From NCBI GenBank assembly GCA_022497155.1, contig MU385720.1, forward strand, positions 372,001 through 436,000: DNA of 64,000 nt, written 5' to 3'. The position numbers and the translations under genes are program-made. This DNA comes from Whalleya microplaca (taxonomy: Eukaryota; Ascomycota; Sordariomycetes; Xylariales; Xylariaceae). Shown in pieces: positions 1-11,801 of the stretch. Below the pieces are notes generated by a model, which saw only the letters and a program-made list of their open reading frames with translations, searched no databases and had not been told where the DNA came from. Within the stretch, counting starts at the first letter, position 1, and each line of letters opens with the position of its first letter.

Positions 1-1605
1 AATAGACCTTCGAAGTCAAATCCATCGCAGACTAAAGGAGCGGATAAGCCCATAGCAGTATACACAGCTTCCTTCGTTACAATGTCTGTTTGCGGGTCCT
101 GAATCGTGATGAAGTATGATAGTAAAGGCTGCAGTAGAAGGTGCTTGAAGTGCGTAAGAAGGTCTAGGAACAACTTCTCGGCGCAAGGTCGGATTTCCCA
201 TTCGTAGGAGCTTCCCTGGCAATCTTGTTCCTGCTCCCATTCTTGCGGCTCTTCATCCCATGCATCCAAGTCTGCCTTCCGGAAGATGAAAAGGCGAGTT
301 ATAATGACATTGGCCATTTGTGTAACAAGATCGTTTGTAAGTAAGTCGGTCTTGATGACATCAATTGCTTGGTGCTGTTCTTGTATTGCTTCCTTAGACC
401 GATACCTAATTGTCTGTTTCGGACGGTGGACCATCCTTACACAAGCCCTTATCAGTAGCAAACCCTTCAACGCAAGCCGCTCTAGAAGAGGGCCGCTAGC
501 TTTAGGTTTGGCCTCGTCCGCTGATGAGTTCCCTTTCCTTATCCCATCTGACCTGTCAAACACTTCTGCGAAGTTGGCAACAAGGTCCCAGTACGCACGA
601 ACGAGGTCTAGGGAGTTGGGCAGAGAGGCAAAGCTCGCGGCATGCATCTCGGCCATTTCGATGTGCAGTTTGGTGAATTGAATAAGGTGCTTTCCTACAA
701 TATCAACGTAAGAGGCCATTGTAGGGGGGCTGTTCTGGTAAAAGTTGAGGAGTTGTCCAAACTGGTTTTGTGATAAACTCCAGACTTGCTGTACGGTCTG
801 ATCTTTGTGAGGGTAATCGTAGCCGGCTACCAGCAGTCGACGAAGGACTTTGAAGGCGGTAAGACTGTTGTCTATGGCTAATCTGACTTCGTCACTTTCC
901 CCTTGACCATTGGCCAAGGCTGATATCCACGTACTTGCCTTGACATCATATATTTCGCCAAGTACGTAAACGAGTTCTGGTGTGACGGATTTCAGTGAAG
1001 TCTGCGACTTCTGTAGGCGTGCCGTACCGAGTTCCTTGACTACTCGCAAGAGTATCATTAAGGTGCCAGAGAGCTCTAGCTGACTCCCATCCTTTGTTCT
1101 TCTAAGTAGATATATAATCTTGGTTACTGGGTCGGGCCAGTCCTGAGGGAAGTCCATACGAAGCACCTTGGAGAGGACCAGGGCGTTGTGCAGAGCTAGC
1201 TGTCTATCGCCTTCGCCTACGGTTCCTTCAAACAATCTCTCCCTTATGGCCTGCTTCTGGGTAGGTTTAATAGCGTTCTTAACAGTAAAGTGTCGCCAGT
1301 GTCGTTCGACACCATTTTTCAGTTGAATAATGGCCAGAAGCCTGATCTCTCGAGGTAATTGTCGGTCAAGGTAGACTGACTGATCGCAAAGACAGGGTTA
1401 GCTGAGGCAGTCGCCTACACATATGAGAGATGCCACATACTTGTAATGCTGGATAATATTCTAGGTCAGCTTCCCACGAGGAGAGCTGGTCGCCAGCAGC
1501 CTGGCGCTGGCTATTATCGTGGGAGTTCGCCAACTGCAGAATGCGACATAGTTCCTGGAAACCAAGAGGTGTCGCTGCACCCGGCACCTCAATAGCGAAA
1601 TTCAT
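1..1605 (-). CDS. KAP120: Kap120/importin-11-type nuclear import receptor, N-terminal half (cut by window edge)
   Basis: Importin-beta superfamily receptor; the family carries cargo through nuclear pores under RanGTP control, and yeast Kap120 imports the ribosome-assembly factor Rpf1 (family knowledge). Exon 1 is 1605-1441. The intron is 1440-1380 (61 bp, GTATGT...CAG, phase 0). Exon 2 runs 1379-1 without a stop and continues off the left edge. About 514 residues are present; members are usually near 1,000. The importin-beta N-terminal domain is visible at residues 20-80: AGDQLSSWEADLEYYPALQ before the intron and REIRLLAIIQLKNGVERHWR after it. Helical HEAT-like sequence follows (for example IIYLLRRTKDGSQLELSG and LRVVKELGTARLQKSQ). 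The start MNFAIEVPG is the first ATG of the open frame. The family assignment is firm; Kap120 over another importin-beta member rests on the motif spacing as I read it. Confidence 0.85.
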
Positions 1606-2469
1606 ATTGACGATGCTCGAAGATCAACGCGCGTCGCTTATTGAAAGACATATAAAAAGACGCGTTCTGGGTCATCGAAGTTGTCGAGGCTCTCGATCGG
1701 CGCATAACACGGTGTGTAAGTACGAAGCTGTGTGATATTGAATGTGTACCTAAGGTGGGGTGGACAGCTTCAGATGCACGCGGGGCAGATCGGTTGGGAT
1801 TGAGGTAGAGCTAGGCGCCGACTAGCGCCCCAATACAAAGGTAGCGGCCTGCTGGTGTCAGTTACGAAATACTACCTTCTCATACTACCTTCTCATACTA
1901 CCTTCTCATACTACCTAGGTAAGTACGTAAATACATAGCTCTATACTACCTTTAGGCATGTACGCAGTCAATAAGGTATAAGTACTTGCCCAAATACATA
2001 CACAAACACATATTATGATGAGATCACCCTTTGTATATTAGGCTTTGACAACTTTCCGTTGCCTGATGTCTAGTTAACATCTCTTTCAAAGAAAACCGAA
2101 ACGGTTGACATGTCGGTATAAATACAGCATTGTGTTATATATAATGCATATGTCGTGGAACGTTAAATATACTACTATTCAGACAAGCTTCGCCTCATAA
2201 ACGTTAAACCTAGGCGTGATATTCGCTCCGGATCCCATGCTTCCTCTAAACGTCGTAAAGGTATTTGTCATCTCGGGTAAAACCATAAAACACCGTGTCA
2301 CTGAGCCCGATCTCAGTAGTGTCATCATACATACCGATATATAATTTCCCCTAGTTATTTTTCTACCCGGCCAAGCTTCCTGAGCTCCATATGTAGTAGA
2401 TGCAGTTGAAAAGACTATCTCGCCACCACCAATTTTCATCATGAGAGAGAGAGAGAGGTGTTGTGTTGT
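1606..2469. other. Intergenic region between KAP120 start and transcription-factor stop
   Basis: No gene seen. It contains the KAP120 upstream region with a 13-bp tandem repeat (1870-1916) and AT-rich sequence. A short GA run (about 2443-2457) lies just beyond the stop of the transcription factor. Confidence 0.6.
1870..1916. repeat. 13-bp tandem repeat, about 3.6 copies
   Basis: Unit TACTACCTTCTCA is repeated three times without change, then a partial TACTACCT. It lies about 265 bp upstream of the KAP120 start codon, so it may sit in the promoter. No known binding-site identity is claimed. Confidence 0.9.
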
Positions 2470-4480
2470 TCATGTCTGATAGGCATTGATAAGATTAGGC
2501 CATGTTTCGCTCACAGTCCATCCTTCGATCGGGTTTATATCTTGGACCGGTTGGAACCCGAAGTCTTGGGCGATGATCGTGGTGTCGTTCAGGAGGGAGC
2601 TCGTGACCGCCGCCCATGCCTCGCTTGCGGAGACACCCGGTCCCCAGCTCTGGCCCGTTCGTGGTGTCAAATACTCTTTTGCAACTAGCTTGACCTCGTC
2701 CGCAATCTTCCTCGAAAGCGGCCACATCTCCCCGTGTACCGTGAGGATCTGTATGAGCCTATTTATCCTTTCTCGGAAGACTGGCGAGTCAAGTCCAAGG
2801 AATACGCATGCGTCTAGGTAGGCTAGCGCTACTCGGATGATGGCTGGCCCCATGACGGGACGGAGATTCCTCGTGGGGAATGGATACCGAAAAAGGTCGC
2901 AGAAGCCGTTGGCTGCTTGTATGTCGATCGGGTGCGAGTTCCAACCGAAGCCCTTGATCATTTGTGCCTTGCGGTCCGGGCCCGTTGCTGGTCCGAGCGG
3001 GAAGTATTCGCGAAGGTTGAGGCCACTCCGTGGTTTGGATTGTCTAAGTCGGAGGCGGTTGCTGCTAAGGTTATTAGTGGAATTCTTCCCATGGTTCGCA
3101 AAGAGTCTCCGATACTTACACATGTGCTAAAGCAACAGCGTGGAAGAGTACGACGTCAACCACTCCATCCGGATCTATCAAATCCATTTTCCACCTGGGC
3201 ACTCTTCGCAACCAGTCACAGATTCGGGCGTCAGCTCGTTCGAAGAGCTCGGCCTTCTTGTCCTCCGGCGCGTCGTTGTACGGTAAGACCAGTTCTGTCT
3301 GGATCCTGCAGATCTCAATAAGGTATGCCATAGACGAGAAGTCGGCATGGCCTAGACCAGCCCGTGTCTCAAATTGTGATTGAGAGACTGGTTGGGGGAT
3401 AATCTATGAAGATATGTTAATCACGGTGTGCGATGTGTTGTGTTGGCTGATCTACAGCACTAGATGCGAACCAAAATTGTAACTCCAGGGAACTCGCATA
3501 TGGGCACAACTTACACCTGAGTCATATTCCCACTCCTCACAAGGCAAGTCCACATCATACTCGACATCTCCAATTGGGAGCGTAGACTCTATGCCGTTCA
3601 TGGACCGCAAAGAGCTTTGGAAGGTCAGGCACCACCACGTTCTCCGATAGCTTTCTGCAATGACAGGATCAGACATGCTATCCGCGAACGTCTTCCGATT
3701 CATCCCGAGCTCCACAGCCATTCTGATCGCCCGGTTGGCCCAACCGAGATGGTGTTCGAACTTCATCTCCCCAAATGCTGCAATGCTCAGTATAAGAAGG
3801 CCCTGTACAGACTGTACAGTGAAGGGGACTGAGCTGCATGCTGCGGAAAAGGCTGCCTCTCTCAACTCGTCCGACGAGACTTGGCTCGTATATAGTGACC
3901 CACAGTATTTGATTACGGCGCGTAGAAAATGATATGAGTCTGGATCTGATTCGACGTGAACGGTGAAATACCTTTTGGGCGGGAGACAAGGATGGCTGGA
4001 GTGGAAGTGGTTGTAGAACAGGTTAAGTAATAATTCATCTTCAGTCGTCGGTGAGACGTAGACTCGAGGCTTCGCATCAAGACTCCAGCCGCCCGGTAAA
4101 TCATTAGGCTGGATTGGCGTAGTTGCTGAAGAAGCCTTGGCCGAAGAGAAAACGGGTCCGGCCAGAGCAGCGGGCGGCTTGTCTGATATCAGACTTCGCT
4201 TTTTGGGATCACGAATGCCTCGTCTCGACTTGGCATAATAGCAGGGCTTGTCCTCCTGCTGGCAGCGATTACAGGCCGGCAGAGTGGCATCGCACTTGAC
4301 ATGCTTGCTGCGGCATTGGACGCAGGCAAGTGAAACCCGTATATTTGCCTTGGATCGATTCGCGGCTCGCGACTCCGACCCATCGGGCGATGAGACGGTA
4401 GAAGCTTGCCGGCTGAGGCTCCCTCCTTCGTTCTCTGTATCTTGGCCCTTGGGAGTAGGATGGTCGTACCTTAGGCTCAT
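2470..4480 (-). CDS. Zn(II)2Cys6 fungal transcription factor with fungal-specific regulatory domain (614 aa)
   Basis: Three exons: 4480-3515, 3403-3120 and 3064-2470. Introns are 3514-3404 (111 bp, GTAAGT...TAG) and 3119-3065 (55 bp, GTAAGT...TAG, with CTAAT branch-like sequence). The spliced length of 1,845 nt is exactly 615 codons. The binuclear zinc cluster is at about residues 53-80: CVQCRSKHVKC then CNRCQQEDKPC, spacing C-x2-C-x6-C-x6-C-x2-C-x6-C, followed by the basic run RRGIRDPKKR. The middle carries the fungal-specific regulatory domain (LLLNLFYNHFHSSHPCLP, WANRAIRMAVELGMNRK, RRTWWCLTFQ, DVDLPCEEWEYDSG, then IIPQPVSQSQFETR after intron 1). By family it acts in the nucleus as a DNA-binding regulator. 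Its target genes are not shown by context, since the neighbours are housekeeping genes. The first 50 residues are Ser-rich and low in complexity. Confidence 0.93.
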
Positions 4481-6809
4481 GCTTGTTGATCTGCGGTATT
4501 TGCTGCCGGACTTTTATGTCGATATATCAACTACCCCTCGAGCGAGCTTCCGGTCGTCTCGGTTCGTAGAGATTAGATTGTAGGGCTGAGGTGAGGATTC
4601 TCATATATGGGCTGAGCAAGCTTCCCTTTTAGTTCTGACAAATGTCTACCATAGCAGGGGTTCGTAGGGGCGCGTTGTTGGACCCAAATACCACCAAAAG
4701 CCTAGGGCCCTGCAGCTTGCTAAGGGTTATGTATGTATAGTACCAGATCGAGCCCGACGGGCTTCATGGGCTTCATGGGCTTCTCCCCAGCGGTGGATAT
4801 ATCTCGGCCGTCAGCCCTGCAGCGGGGCAAGCAATTAATAGAGGATAATTTGACATGTCCGATAACTTTATACTACAGTCCCAATTAAACCAGTCGCGAC
4901 AGTCGCGACTTATACATAGTAGTACTGCGTAGGGTTGGTAGCGGAGATGCTGGGCACCTAATGCAACCAGGGGTGGGCGACTAGCTCAAGCGCATCTTAT
5001 GCGGTAGTAGGGTAGCTGTGCTGCGTCTAGTGACCTAGTCAGGTCGTGTGAAATAAGCTAGCTGATCTTGGGGCGGTCTGCAGATGGGTCGACGGCGGGA
5101 AGGGTGAAAAAATGCACCGCACCCGCACCACACATCACATCACGGTACTATAATATTCCAGTACATATGTATGTGGCATATTCCTTACTGCCTCCTTGGC
5201 AATTTATGAGACGTGAGAATATAGACAGACATCTACAGAAACGCAGACGCTTGTCACACGTGCCATTGGAGGCGTTCCGCGGCGTCTGTACCATCATTAT
5301 GAGTAGGATTCAACGCTCTCTGCATCACAAAAGGCGGTGCCGTGATGACATCATCTTCGGGGAGTAAGCTCCATGTTCGGGGAGTAAGTTCCAGGAAGGA
5401 GTAATTAAAACAGTGATTTCGTGATTTACCTGATAATTGATCACAGATGGATGGAGTAAAAGGAGGCGTAGAAGCTTAAATCTCGCACCTCCACCCGGAG
5501 GTGCATCGATTGAGCGTGTTTTTCCTATATAGTACAAATATGCGTTAGTTTCCTATATCTCATACGAGCTTTGTTAGTTTGTAGGTATTAGACTCTTCTA
5601 TTTTTGAGCATTACTACAAGTGTTGGTTCAATAATGTTTCTTCAACTAATAAATATTTACTACTGGCAATCTCAATGAATTCCTTTGCTTTGCTTTCCTG
5701 TGACTCTTCCAAACAACGACTATGTGTGTATGCAATCGGTCCTTTGGGTCCTTTGGTCAGTCTGGTCACTTTGGCTCAGTTTGGGTCATTCTATGGCTGC
5801 TTAGTCAGTGGGATGCACTAGCGACGATCTAGACTGGATGGCTGCCGACATCCATTAGGAGGGATTCCTGACATGTTGACATGTGCGTTTAATATAACAA
5901 ATTTAATGTAAGGTAGTATAGCTTTTCACAGCTCAGCCACATTATGCTACCATTCTGCCATTACACAGGCAATACCTCCTAGCGCCCAACCAACCAGCCA
6001 GACAGCCCTGCCAGCCAACCCCTTCTGCTCCCCCCTACACATACATAACATAACGTACATATAACATACATATAACGTACATATAACATAAGGGAGCAGC
6101 ATAATAAGCTAAGCCACATACAAAACGTGCCATGCATGGAAGCTAGTCAGTACCTTGATGGATGGAACTGATGGATGCAATTCTTGGTTCATTCTTGGTT
6201 CCGACTAAAGTTTCCGTGCACTTTTGAGCTTTGCTTCTAGGCCTGATAGCCCCTGCAAGATTGCCTTATCTGATGTACTTATGCCATGCCAAGAAGATCC
6301 GGGGGTAAGGCCCGCGGTAAAACGAAAATAAAAAACACACACACTGCCACAGGAAAACCGGGAGTTGGACGCCGTGAACAGCCAATGGGAAAATAATCCT
6401 GAAATTAAGCTTGTAGATCCAGGAAACACTCCTCAAGCCATGAATCAAGTTTCACATGTGTAATAGCATGGCCTCGAGAGAAAAGGAAGTAGAAACAGAA
6501 ACAGAAGCCCTTTAAATTATAAACGCGCGTTCAAGGTTGTTTTGTTGTGGCTGTGTCGCCCGTTGTCGATGCCACGGGCGCGTTAAGCCTCAATGATGAT
6601 CGGCAGTACCGAGGCTAGTAAGGTGCCAAGATCCCAATCCGACCCAATTTGTCCCAATTCAACAGTTGTATCCTCGGTGTACCCCCGTAGTCCGTTTCCC
6701 CAGATCATTCCACTTCCGCCTTCTAAGCCTCACTGAACGTTACACGCCTCCCATCCAGTGCGTGCCAGTCCATCCACAAACGAAACGACCAGCGGCCCGA
6801 TCACAGGCG
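4481..6809. other. 2.3-kb intergenic region (divergent: transcription factor / PEX2)
   Basis: No gene supported. Small sequence oddities: two adjacent copies of CAGTCGCGA (4891-4908), and an AT-rich run of repeated ACATATAAC/ACGTACATATAAC words (about 6046-6092). CT- and CA-rich sequence directly precedes PEX2. Confidence 0.55.
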
Positions 6810-6907
6810 ATGACGTGAAGGGACACGGACACCGACATCAACACCGATACGCAACACCGATACCAACCCGAAACCCCGAACGTCTTGCCATGTGGCAGCT
6901 CAGATGA
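6810..6907 (+). promoter_or_regulatory. Two short upstream ORFs before PEX2
   Basis: uORF1 is ATG-ACG-TGA at 6810-6818. uORF2 at 6890-6907 encodes five residues (MWQLR), and its stop TGA (6905-6907) overlaps the PEX2 start ATG (6904-6906) as ATGA. uORF2 has G at -3. This arrangement is compatible with termination-reinitiation control of PEX2. Whether the mRNA leader contains them is unknown, because the transcription start cannot be read from sequence. Confidence 0.5.
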
Positions 6908-8328
6908 GCTCCTCCAACTTCGCCCAAGCCCAGCAGCGTCTGGCTGCACGGCGACAGGCGCGCGAGCAGGAAGCTCAAGCGCGCCTGACCGCCAGTCGCG
7001 AAGCATCACGCGCCTGGTCTCAAGTAACTAGACTACCCTATCCCTTCAATCGCCTCGGTGCGACCTCGTTGTCGACCTGGGAGCTAATCGCGTCGCGCGA
7101 GGGCACGCGGCCTGCCTTTCGAGTCGGCCAGGTCGATGCCGAACTGCTAGATGAGGACCTCATCGGCCAGCTGCGCGATCAAGTTGGCGAGGCATTGAAG
7201 TACCTCGGGGGCAATATCAAAGATGACTGGTCTGCCGAGATCCTACTTGCGCTAAGAACGGTCCTTTTCAAGCTTACGGTGTGGGATCACGATGCCACCT
7301 ACGGCGCTGCCCTGCAGAATCTCAAATACACCGATGCAAGACGGAGCGGACCCGTCTTGGCACCTCCGAGCAAGTGGCAGAAGTCTCTCTACGGTCTTAT
7401 CACTGTGGGAGGAAAGTACGGGTGGACCAAATGGGAGAACTGGTTATTGGACCAAGATAATGGATACGACCAGCCCTCCCCGGTAGTACAGCGACTGTCG
7501 AAGCTTACCTCGCGAATTACTACCCTTCATTCAGTAGCTGCGTTTGCCTCATTCCTTGTCTTTCTGTTACACGGAAGATATCGCACAATACTAGACAGAG
7601 TGTTGCGGATGCGCCTTGCGCCGCCGACCAGCCAAATCACCAGGGAAGTTTCATTCGAGTATCTTAATCGGCAGCTCGTATGGCATGCATTCACTGAGTT
7701 CCTACTCTTTGTTTTGCCCCTGGTAGGAATCAACCGATGGCGTAGGTGGCTCAGTCGCACTTGGCGGAAAACGAAAGATATCATCAACGTCGATAAAGGG
7801 GGTGAAGAGAAGGGCAAACAAGGCGAATACGCGTTCCTACCTGAACGTACATGCGCCATATGCTATCAGGATCAAAACTCAGCAACCTCTGAGACAGAAG
7901 TTCTAGCTGCTGCTGGATCGAGCGGGGTCGTAGGATCAGCACAGACAGATATTACAAATCCATATGAGACTATTCCATGTGGTTGCATATACTGCTTCGT
8001 CTGCCTTGCTACCAGGCTAGAACGGGAGGAGGGTGAAGGTTGGACTTGCTTACGGTGTGGTGAACTGGTCAAGCAATGCAAGCCATGGACCGGAGACGTC
8101 TTAGAAGAACCATCCAAGTCGTCATCCCCTACGACGAAACATGTTGGATTTCTCGATGTCCAAGAGACCAACCCCAGTACACAGCAGCAGAATGAGGAAG
8201 ATCATCAATCCAAAGAAGTATCTACGAATGAGCAAGCTGAAGTTGCACCTGAGGAGAGCCCCGAAAGCACAGACTCAGAGATCTACGAGGAAGAAGAAGC
8301 CGGGGTAGCCGACAATTTTGAGGACTGA
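6904..8328 (+). CDS. PEX2: Peroxin-2, RING-finger E3 ubiquitin ligase of the peroxisomal membrane (474 aa)
   Basis: Single exon. Pex2 works with Pex10 and Pex12 in the peroxisomal ubiquitin-ligase complex that modifies the receptor Pex5 for export (family knowledge). The Pex2/Pex12 N-terminal domain is seen from about residue 45 (RLPYPFNRLGATSLSTWELI, SKWQKSLYGLITVGGKYGW, KWENWL). Hydrophobic stretches lie near residues 204-225 and 262-278. A C-terminal RING starts at C317 (CAIC) and continues with PCGCIYCFVC and CLRC. A 35-residue loop sits between the first Cys pair and the rest, and a Cys occupies the place where many RINGs have His (PCGC). The acidic Ser/Glu-rich tail is poorly conserved in type. 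I start at ATG 6904 (MSSSNFAQAQQ); the frame is open upstream, but only a GTG lies there. The ATG is overlapped by uORF2. Confidence 0.93.
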   Translation: MSSSNFAQAQQRLAARRQAREQEAQARLTASREASRAWSQVTRLPYPFNRLGATSLSTWELIASREGTRPAFRVGQVDAELLDEDLIGQLRDQVGEALKYLGGNIKDDWSAEILLALRTVLFKLTVWDHDATYGAALQNLKYTDARRSGPVLAPPSKWQKSLYGLITVGGKYGWTKWENWLLDQDNGYDQPSPVVQRLSKLTSRITTLHSVAAFASFLVFLLHGRYRTILDRVLRMRLAPPTSQITREVSFEYLNRQLVWHAFTEFLLFVLPLVGINRWRRWLSRTWRKTKDIINVDKGGEEKGKQGEYAFLPERTCAICYQDQNSATSETEVLAAAGSSGVVGSAQTDITNPYETIPCGCIYCFVCLATRLEREEGEGWTCLRCGELVKQCKPWTGDVLEEPSKSSSPTTKHVGFLDVQETNPSTQQQNEEDHQSKEVSTNEQAEVAPEESPESTDSEIYEEEEAGVADNFED

Positions 8329-11169
8329 TTGCCGCAGCTATTAAGTCACCATCACTATAAGATAGGGGCTTTCGGGATCTTCGATTACAGAACCTCCACA
8401 AAAGCTTCAGATGACCATCTACACTACTATTATGTTGTCGATATGTGCTACTCCGACTTGCAGCGGAATAATGCGCGGCCATATTGGCCGAGTCTGCTCT
8501 CACTCGCAGATTAGTAATCGTGGCAATCATAACAGGGCGCGATATTTTCATGTCTCGACGTTGCTTACGCGCCACGACCCCCACGAATTACCTGAGGGTA
8601 GAAATCGATCATCGCGCATTCAGTCTCCCCATCGTTTGGTTCGTCCCTTATCCAGCTATTCGCCGACATGTTGAATTGCCAAAATTGGAACGAGATGGCC
8701 TATTGCCCAGTTCGACAACAATATATGACCGAATTCCCCACAGAAAACTACGGTATACCTTATGTGTAAGAAAGGGGGAGACGTCATTGCATCAATTGGA
8801 CTAAGGCTAAGGTTCTTACATGAGAAGAGTTACGCTTACAAATTGGTTTGCTCGTTTCGTAGGGCTGGATAGTTGGACACTTCTGGATCACTAGCGGGAT
8901 CTGAATCTCCAACCCTCCACCCCGGCTCTTACCAACCTGAAACTACATACCGAAGCAACGGGCCCTAAAATTGAGCGTCACTCATGTAATTAATCTCCAT
9001 CACGACCTAGCAAGAGGCTAGGACGCAATAGTGTAGTATATGGCAGTCTATAGCCAACCCCTAATTGTATGCTCGAGACGTTTGCTAGAACCAATCAAGT
9101 TTAGTTAATGAGATTCAGAACAACACATTCAGAACAACACATTAGTCCCGAGTCCACCGTTTAAACCGCCAAGCATGCTTCGCATAGTATACCTTTCTCT
9201 ACTGCTTATGTTTCAAGTGCTATTTTAAGAAACCATTCTCGTCCTGCTAGTTTCGAATGGATACTCATGTATCGATCTGTGTGCTATCCCAGACGCAACA
9301 TGTGACTATGCCTTGGCGAGGCGGTCTAAGATGGACTTAAATTATCGGCCGAGTGGTCACACTCTGAGGTTATCATCATGTGGCTTGCCACGCCGGTCAT
9401 AGATCGCGAGCATAAGCATCTCATACCCCAGACCATCTCATCATCTCATCGATTTGTGAAAGCACACCCACGATATAGTACGGTTACACAACATTAGGCA
9501 TGATGCGACGCATTTCAGATTCACCGCTTGATATAAGCAGAGTAGATAGATAGATCCTAGACCCTGTCACTTCATATACCAACCGTTAAGCCACACATCA
9601 TTAATGTAAGTGCTTCTATACATGTTCACGGCCAGTCTCTTGAATTGAAGGCCGTTGCAGTCTTCTGGCCCCTCTGGTGGCCTATCTTTCTCGGCATTTG
9701 TTCCAGTAGACCATATAGGAGGCTTAGCGTAGATACCGGCATTGATCCCGTATGATCTAGTCGGGTATAGGTGCCTTACAAACCAGGCAGATACCTAGAG
9801 TCCGCAGCCAGCCGTTAGCGTACCACGTAACATTTTAGCACGTGCAGACGAGGATGACAAATGAATACCGGAGTCCCTGACTTCTACTACTACCAATTTC
9901 GCCGTAAAGCGGTCCACAGGAATTCGGCATCGAGCCGCTTCTTGCCCAGGTGTACCCTGTCTCCGCGCCGAACTAGACGCAATACATCGCGGGTTGGTCG
10001 TATTAACAGCCAGTCAATCGATAGCTCATTACGCATTGTTCTGGAAGTAATACGCGAGGTTCACTGCCCCAGCTAAGTTGTGTATCCAACGAGCTCGAGA
10101 AGATAGCTCTTCGAATTCTCAACATAATAGGAAGGGGGCAGGGCAATGGTGACATTTGGGTGCTTGAGAATATTCAATGCCGGACGGATATCATGTCCGT
10201 GTATTGAGCAGTCTGCTCTGGAGTTGGTTTAAGCCAAGAGGACATTGGGAATGTTCAGAACCGCAACTCACCATGAAACACTGTGGTCTCATGTCTGAAT
10301 TACCACCTATCCAAGATACAGCCTGAGTACTCGAGATGCCCCTTTATTGATGCCATCATGCGTAGTAGGGTTAGAACTTGACATCTCATAACAGACAAAT
10401 AGAACCCAAGCGCACTTAGGCAAGCAGTTCGGCCGGCATCAACGTTTTGAAGATAGCATTGAAACCTCTAAGCAACCTGAACTCTATGCACTTAGGCGTA
10501 GCGTATCACATCTAGTATGAGCGCTCTAGTTGCTGTCTAGACATAAGAAAATCAACACCAAGTTATCGTGTATTTGATATAAGGAACAATGACAAACCGT
10601 TCCAGACACCAATGGAAACGTCACTCCGCCAGCCTTGACAACATTTTAGGGCCATACTCTAGGTGTTATCATCAGAGAAGTACTCGGTTCTCAATCTATT
10701 AAACACAAGGAATACCAAGTCATCCAATCCATTAAATGTCGACTCCATTCGCCTGTTCTAAGGGCCCCATAGCCTCTGGCTGAGGTGCTTTTCTTCCGTC
10801 GTATCTCCCAAATATGACATAGGAAAATTGGTGCTTTCGTATTTTTCGAAATTAATAGGAGGCCTCCCGTTTTCAGCCGGAAATCTGCTGCCTAGCCCAA
10901 TTAGCTCGGTAGCAGCCAGACTGTGGCATTTGTGTAATTTGTAGGTTTATTCGCAGAGGGTATCTTACATCGTAATTTTTGCTGGGCAGGTCTTGGATAG
11001 GTGTGTGAAGGCTCCTTGTCTACTGTTAGAAGTTGAGGTATACATGTTATTTGCGTGTAGGATTCATGCAGTTCACTTCCCAGTTTTCCCCTAGTTCTCC
11101 TAGTTGCCAACACATGTCGCATTGTTGAATTCGGCGTCATCACTTTTGACTACTTCCAGAAAATTATAC

Positions 11170-11403
11170 CTATTCGGCAATTATATCACAGTTTTGATCG
11201 ATATCTTTACAATCGAGACCAGCTGGTATGGCTATATGACGGTCTTTCTCATCAGGGTCAAGTCTCGCATTGGCCAGGGAGTTTCCAGCCGCAGTCATAC
11301 TTCTTCTAACCTTGACAAGAACCTCTTCTAAATCCAGATCTAGGGAGATATTTCCATCGTCATCGCCAGTCTCTATGAGAATGACCTGTTGATCTATTGT
11401 GCG
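11170..11403 (-). pseudogene. Coding-like open fragment beside the MITE
   Basis: An open minus-strand frame of 77 codons without an early ATG. It reads with coding-like composition, for example VILIETGDDDGNISLDLDLE and EVLVKVRRSMTAAGNSLANA, ending CDIIAE and a stop. No family recognised. The MITE's target site lies just upstream of it, so it may be a remnant of a gene broken or decayed around the insertion. It could also be chance. Confidence 0.25.
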
Positions 11404-11417
11404 TCATCCTCAAGTAT

Positions 11418-11801
11418 CAGCGGTCCCATCAAATCAACTAATTATTTGATTTGATTTGATTTGATTTGATTTGATTCAAGGGCGTTATTTTTGTATTTGA
11501 TTCAAATCAAATACAACCTGATTATTTGATTTGATTCCCTTGATTCTTTCAAATATTTTCGAGTTCATTCTTTTTTGATATAAGTCAGCTAGAAAGACAA
11601 GATATCTTAACCCTGATCGGGCACGGACCACTATAGTGTCCGTGAACTTTCAAGGGCATTCAAGGGGCATTTTTATAATTGCTAATCAAATCAAATCGGA
11701 AATATCGTCAAATCAAACGGGAATAGTAATTATTTGGTTTGATTTGATGCAAATCAAATATTAGTGGTTATTTGGTTTGATTTGGTTTGATGGGACCGCT
11801 G
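11418..11801. mobile_element. hAT-like MITE, 384 bp, with TIRs and 8-bp target-site duplication
   Basis: Both ends carry the same inverted sequence: CAGCGGTCCCATCAAA at 11418-11433 and its exact complement ending at 11801. The flanks are a perfect 8-bp direct repeat, TCAAGTAT, at 11410-11417 and 11802-11809. An 8-bp duplication with ends beginning CAGCGG is the hallmark of hAT transposons (family knowledge). Inside are subterminal TTGAT pentamer repeats (about 11443-11476, and TTTGGTTTGATTTG words at 11731-11790) and a perfect palindrome TGTATTTGATT-CA-AATCAAATACA (11492-11515). There is no transposase ORF, so it is non-autonomous. The intact duplication suggests a fairly recent insertion. 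Confidence 0.88.

Noticed and set aside
3404..3514. Alternative splice (donor 3518, acceptor nearer 3390) in the transcription factor
   Set aside because: GTAAGT at 3514 with TAG at 3404 keeps phase 0 and yields the family-like DSG-IIPQPVS join.
6892..6903. Starting PEX2 12 nt earlier
   Set aside because: The codon there is GTG; the first ATG in frame is 6904.
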